Assembly (NCBI GenBank): GCA_029251375.1
Contig: JAQXDL010000043.1
Span: 1 to 62,012 of the forward strand
DNA: 62,012 nucleotides
Direction of reading: 5' to 3'
From: Pseudomonadales bacterium
GTDB taxonomy: Bacteria; Pseudomonadota; Gammaproteobacteria; Pseudomonadales; Azotimanducaceae
Each line of letters begins with the position of its first letter. Position 1 is the stretch's first letter. Positions 58,606-62,012 of this stretch are shown here, piece by piece. Made by a program: the position numbers and the translations under genes. A model generated the notes under the pieces. It saw nothing but the letters and a program-made list of their open reading frames with translations, was not told the DNA's origin and ran no database searches.

Positions 58606-61014
58606 TTGAATTCTCACATAACACGCTGGATTGGCCTAACATCGCTATGTTTCATTGCGTTTATAATTAGCCCAGATGCAAAAACGGCCAGCGCCGGTAA
58701 CGAAAATCGATTTCAAAACGTCACGTTAACGAAAATCGAACAGCCCAATATTAAAATTGATGGCGTGTTAGACGAAGCCATTTGGAAAACCCTACCTTCG
58801 GCGACAGGTCCTATGGTGGTTGTTCAGCCTGACAGCATGGTGCCCGCAGGCAATGAAACTCGCACTTACTTTTTTTACACAACCGAGGGTCTATACGTTG
58901 GTATATGGGCTGAACAAGACCCTGCCACGCTAATCGCTCGACTGAGTTCCAGAGACCAATTTATTTCTCGGGACGGCGTCTCCTTAACACTCGACCCAAG
59001 CGGTCAAGGACTTTACGGCTACTGGTTTGCGACCTACCTCGGCGGCAGCATTGGCGACGGAACAGTAGTACCTGAACGTCAATATTCACGACAATGGGAT
59101 GGTCCCTGGTATGGCGAAACAGCTAAACATGACAAGGGCTTCTCGTCAGAGATGTTTATTCCCTGGTCAACGATGACGATGCCGGATACCAATTCATCTG
59201 AGCGTGTTATCGGTTACAGTTTAACGCGCACTGTGGGATACAAAGATGAACATTGGGCGTACCCGCCTCTGTCACGAAGAGAGAATGTTTTCCTGTCACA
59301 GTTGCCAACGATGCAACTCGAATCCATTAGCCCAAAACAGCAGTACACATTTTACCCGTTTGTATCCTCCTCCTACGACAATACACTGGATAAAAGCCAA
59401 GATAGTTACAAAGCCGGTTTTGATTTGTTCTGGCGACCAACCAGCAACTTGCAATTAACCGCTACCGTCAATCCTGATTTCGGTAACGTTGAATCAGACA
59501 ACGTAGATGTAAACCTGACCTCTTTCGAAACATTCTTTCCAGAGAAGCGAGCATTCTTTCTGGAAGGTCAGGAAATATTCATAACAACGCCGAGAGCAAG
59601 TGGGCGGGATGGTACCCCAACAACATTATTAAACACGCGACGAATAGGCAGTCCACCCAAAGACCCTCTTGTACCAGACTTCGATCTCGAAGGTATTGAG
59701 GCCAATCAACCGAGCGAACTTGAAGGTGCGGGCAAAGTCACGGGCCAAAATGGTAAATTACGCTACGGCTTTCTCGCAGCCATTGAAGATGATACGAAGT
59801 TGGACGGTGAAGTTAACGGTCAGCCTCTGGAAGTTTTGCAGGATGGCCGACAGTTCAGCGTTGCCCGGTTGCTCTATGAAGACACCTCCACCGGTGCCCG
59901 ACGTTCTATCGGTTGGATGTCAACCAACGTTGCCCATCCACAGGAGGACGCAACGGTACACGGCATTGACGGGCACTACTTGACCGCCGATGGTAGATGG
60001 AACACAGATGCTCAGATCATGTTTTCAGATGTCAACGACGTCACCGGTCGAGGCGGCTTCTTCGACCTAACCTACACACCCCAACGAGGCCGATCGCACA
60101 AATTGTCGATGGATTATTACGACGATACTTTGGATATCAACGACTTCGGTTTTCTGCGCCGCAATGACAATATTGCTGCCCGCTATCGCTATAATCGAAA
60201 CGACAGTAATCTTGCTAATTTAAGATCCCGCAACACCACAATAAAGCTCGTTCAGGAGTACAACACGGCAGGACGCCTGGTTCGTAGCGGCGCTTTTTGG
60301 GAACAAGAGTTTGAGTTTCAAAACAACAACTTCATGTCCTACGAACTCAACTATTTTCCCGAACGCTGGGAAGATCGAGAATCTGACGAAGGTGATTATC
60401 GCGTTGAGGGCAGATGGCTCACAGGAGCGTTTGGTAAGACAGATCAATCGAAACCATTAAGTATTGGTGGTGGTATTTTTTATCGCGGCGAACAACTCGG
60501 TGGCTATACCATGGAATACATTGCTGAGCTTGATTGGCGCCCCGCAGATAGGTTTTCTTTAACAGCAAAGCTTGTCTACGAAGACAAAACAGGCTGGCTA
60601 CTACATGCCGATGGTCGAGACTTTACAACTTTCAATGCCATCGTCTGGCGACCGAGAGTGGAAATGGATTTTTTTATTACCGCCAAACAACAAGTTCGAA
60701 TAACGGCGCAGTGGGCAGGCATAAAATCACATGAAGATGAGCGCTGGACGATCCCCCCTGGTGACGGCGAGTTAATTACCGACCCTGTACCACCTGGTCC
60801 ATCCTCTCGCGACTTCAGTATTAGTCGACTCACTTTTCAGGCCCGTTATCGCTGGGAGATAGCGCCGCTTTCGGATCTATTCTTAGTCTATACACGAGGC
60901 TCTAACGTCGACAGTATGCCTGACGAGGATTTCGGCGACCTACTTAGTAGCGCTTGGACAGATCGCCTCGTTGACATCTTCGTTATCAAATTGCGCTATC
61001 GGCTTGGATCCTAA
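58606..61014 (+). CDS. DUF5916 outer-membrane protein with CBM9-like N-terminal domain
   Basis: 802 residues. A signal peptide (about 1-30) is followed by a carbohydrate-binding-9-like domain (about 45-215, IKIDGVLDEAIWKTLP) and a long beta-rich DUF5916 region with VNPDFGNVESDNVDVNL and FFPEKRAFFLEGQEIF, ending in an aromatic-rich strand. The topology suggests an outer-membrane beta barrel. The start is TTG, because an in-frame stop lies eight codons upstream and no ATG fits. Function is unknown; homologues are common in marine and soil bacteria that degrade organic matter. Confidence 0.85.
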   Translation: MNSHITRWIGLTSLCFIAFIISPDAKTASAGNENRFQNVTLTKIEQPNIKIDGVLDEAIWKTLPSATGPMVVVQPDSMVPAGNETRTYFFYTTEGLYVGIWAEQDPATLIARLSSRDQFISRDGVSLTLDPSGQGLYGYWFATYLGGSIGDGTVVPERQYSRQWDGPWYGETAKHDKGFSSEMFIPWSTMTMPDTNSSERVIGYSLTRTVGYKDEHWAYPPLSRRENVFLSQLPTMQLESISPKQQYTFYPFVSSSYDNTLDKSQDSYKAGFDLFWRPTSNLQLTATVNPDFGNVESDNVDVNLTSFETFFPEKRAFFLEGQEIFITTPRASGRDGTPTTLLNTRRIGSPPKDPLVPDFDLEGIEANQPSELEGAGKVTGQNGKLRYGFLAAIEDDTKLDGEVNGQPLEVLQDGRQFSVARLLYEDTSTGARRSIGWMSTNVAHPQEDATVHGIDGHYLTADGRWNTDAQIMFSDVNDVTGRGGFFDLTYTPQRGRSHKLSMDYYDDTLDINDFGFLRRNDNIAARYRYNRNDSNLANLRSRNTTIKLVQEYNTAGRLVRSGAFWEQEFEFQNNNFMSYELNYFPERWEDRESDEGDYRVEGRWLTGAFGKTDQSKPLSIGGGIFYRGEQLGGYTMEYIAELDWRPADRFSLTAKLVYEDKTGWLLHADGRDFTTFNAIVWRPRVEMDFFITAKQQVRITAQWAGIKSHEDERWTIPPGDGELITDPVPPGPSSRDFSISRLTFQARYRWEIAPLSDLFLVYTRGSNVDSMPDEDFGDLLSSAWTDRLVDIFVIKLRYRLGS

Positions 61015-61016
61015 AA

Positions 61017-61871
61017 ATGAATAAAGCCATCAAAATGCTAGCATTAGACCTTGATGGCACTCTGGCGCTAGACAATCATCAAGTCTCTGCCGCAACAAAA
61101 ACCGGCCTAAAACAACTCCACAACAACGAACAAGTTGAGGTTGTGATCGCAACAGGTCGCCGATATCGCTCAACCCGTTATGTGGCAGACAACCTTGATT
61201 TTGACGTGTCAATCGTCTGTAACGGCGGTGCCCTCGTTAAAAATCAACAACACCAAACCCTGCAAAGCGTCACATTCGCAGAAGACCAGGTACAACACTT
61301 GATTAGTCTAGGGCGACGTGTCGGATTGAGTTTATCAGGACAGCGAGACTCACATGCTCTAGGCGGTCCAGACTTTTACATCGACAATGCCGAAGTATGG
61401 AACCAACAAGCGCAAGGCTACTTCGATGACAACGCAGGCTACGCCGAAGCCGCCGATATACAAAAAAACTGGCAAGACATATTGGTCATCGGCGCCTTCG
61501 ATGAAGAAGAAAAGTTACAAGCCTTCTCTAAATTAGTGAATGAAGACTCCAACGATAGGTTTCATACCGTTATCGTGCCCCACCTCGACAGCCCCTATCA
61601 TTATTGTGAAGTCAGTTTGCGTCACGTAACTAAATGGTATGGCCTCGACGTCCTCGCACAACGCAAAGCTATTACAGCGGATAACATTTGCGCCGCGGGT
61701 GATCAGATGAATGACTACGCCATGGTTCAGACTGTCGCCCATGGCGTCGCTATGGCAAATGGCAACGATGAACTGAAGTCGATTGCTAACTTTGTTTGCG
61801 GTCGCCATGATGAGGACGGACTGTTGGATGTTGTTAACTACATTCGACAGCACAATCAAAAACATGGCTAA
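61017..61871 (+). CDS. Cof-type HAD-IIB hydrolase
   Basis: 284 residues. The HAD motif I nucleophile is D11 with D13 ([12 protein letters not shown]), motif II is VIATGRRY, and the C-terminal motif [16 protein letters not shown] carries the metal-binding acids. The cap is of the C2B type, as in YidA/Cof sugar phosphatases. The ATG lies two bases after the DUF5916 stop, so the two are cotranscribed. The substrate is probably a sugar phosphate or nucleotide-like phosphate. Confidence 0.9.
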   Translation: MNKAIKMLALDLDGTLALDNHQVSAATKTGLKQLHNNEQVEVVIATGRRYRSTRYVADNLDFDVSIVCNGGALVKNQQHQTLQSVTFAEDQVQHLISLGRRVGLSLSGQRDSHALGGPDFYIDNAEVWNQQAQGYFDDNAGYAEAADIQKNWQDILVIGAFDEEEKLQAFSKLVNEDSNDRFHTVIVPHLDSPYHYCEVSLRHVTKWYGLDVLAQRKAITADNICAAGDQMNDYAMVQTVAHGVAMANGNDELKSIANFVCGRHDEDGLLDVVNYIRQHNQKHG

Positions 61872-62012
61872 GATCTCGGCAGACAAGACCAATGACGCTA
61901 ATAGCATATGGGTTTTTGGCTATGGCTCCCTCATCTGGCGGGCGGATTTTGACTATGCTGAAGTCCAACCTGGCTATATTAAACATTTCAGTCGACGATT
62001 CTGGCAAGGCTC
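61864..62012 (+). CDS. Gamma-glutamylcyclotransferase, ChaC-like (cut by window end)
   Basis: Only the first 49 codons are present. The ATG at 61864 overlaps the HAD stop by 8 bases. The translation contains [17 protein letters not shown], the substrate-binding YGSL motif of ChaC-type enzymes, followed by a second conserved FSRRFWQG. Such enzymes degrade glutathione to 5-oxoproline and Cys-Gly. The catalytic Glu lies beyond the window, so assignment rests on the N-terminus. Confidence 0.78.
   Translation, partial: MAKISADKTNDANSIWVFGYGSLIWRADFDYAEVQPGYIKHFSRRFWQG

Overview
The window is a 62 kb stretch of a gammaproteobacterial chromosome. The order asd-fimV-truA-trpF-trpB-trpA-folC-SPOR protein-cvpA-purF is the Pseudomonas/Acinetobacter-type arrangement, FimV is specific to this class, and the sdhCDAB-sucAB-lpd-sucCD block facing gltA is also typical. 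The F420-type oxidoreductase, DUF5916, DUF1631 and DUF4892 genes would suit a free-living, probably marine member, but the genus cannot be read from the sequence. Base composition looks balanced throughout (judged by eye). I saw no rRNA, tRNA, CRISPR array, insertion sequence or prophage gene.

Layout. (1) 1-3981, minus: MoxR ATPase, DUF58 protein and TgpA-like transglutaminase, a compact three-gene module. (2) 4015-15462, minus: purine, folate, tryptophan, pseudouridine, FimV and aspartate-semialdehyde genes; accD, usual between trpA and folC, is absent. (3) 15663-25553: LysR regulator, aroC and folE (divergent), a gpsA-sixA-DUF4892 operon, a large DUF1631 protein, and htpG behind a near-consensus sigma-32 promoter. 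(4) 25767-38508: a contiguous TCA block with succinate dehydrogenase, 2-oxoglutarate dehydrogenase and succinyl-CoA synthetase on minus, and citrate synthase divergent on plus. (5) 38565-46128: peptidyl-prolyl isomerase, hydroxyacid dehydrogenase, VWA/Sel1 pair, DUF3014 protein, and methylthioribose-1-phosphate isomerase followed by a class II aldolase. (6) 46279-51242: an LLM oxidoreductase, then leuC-leuD-cimA, which looks like a citramalate route to isoleucine. (7) 51412-62012: a 765-residue protein with a divergent cyclase-like domain, a GNAT enzyme behind a small upstream ORF, an aldehyde dehydrogenase, an enoyl-CoA hydratase, an alpha/beta hydrolase, a DUF5916 outer-membrane protein, a HAD hydrolase and the first part of a ChaC-like gene cut by the window edge.

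Most of the window is ordinary core metabolism. The items most worth a second look are the cyclase-like protein (51412-53709), the mtnA/class II aldolase pair with its structured leader, the TrpA carrying Glu at the catalytic Asp60 position, the missing accD, the 12-bp tandem repeat over the cimA start, the 17-codon ORF overlapping the GNAT start, and several strong palindromes in intergenic regions.
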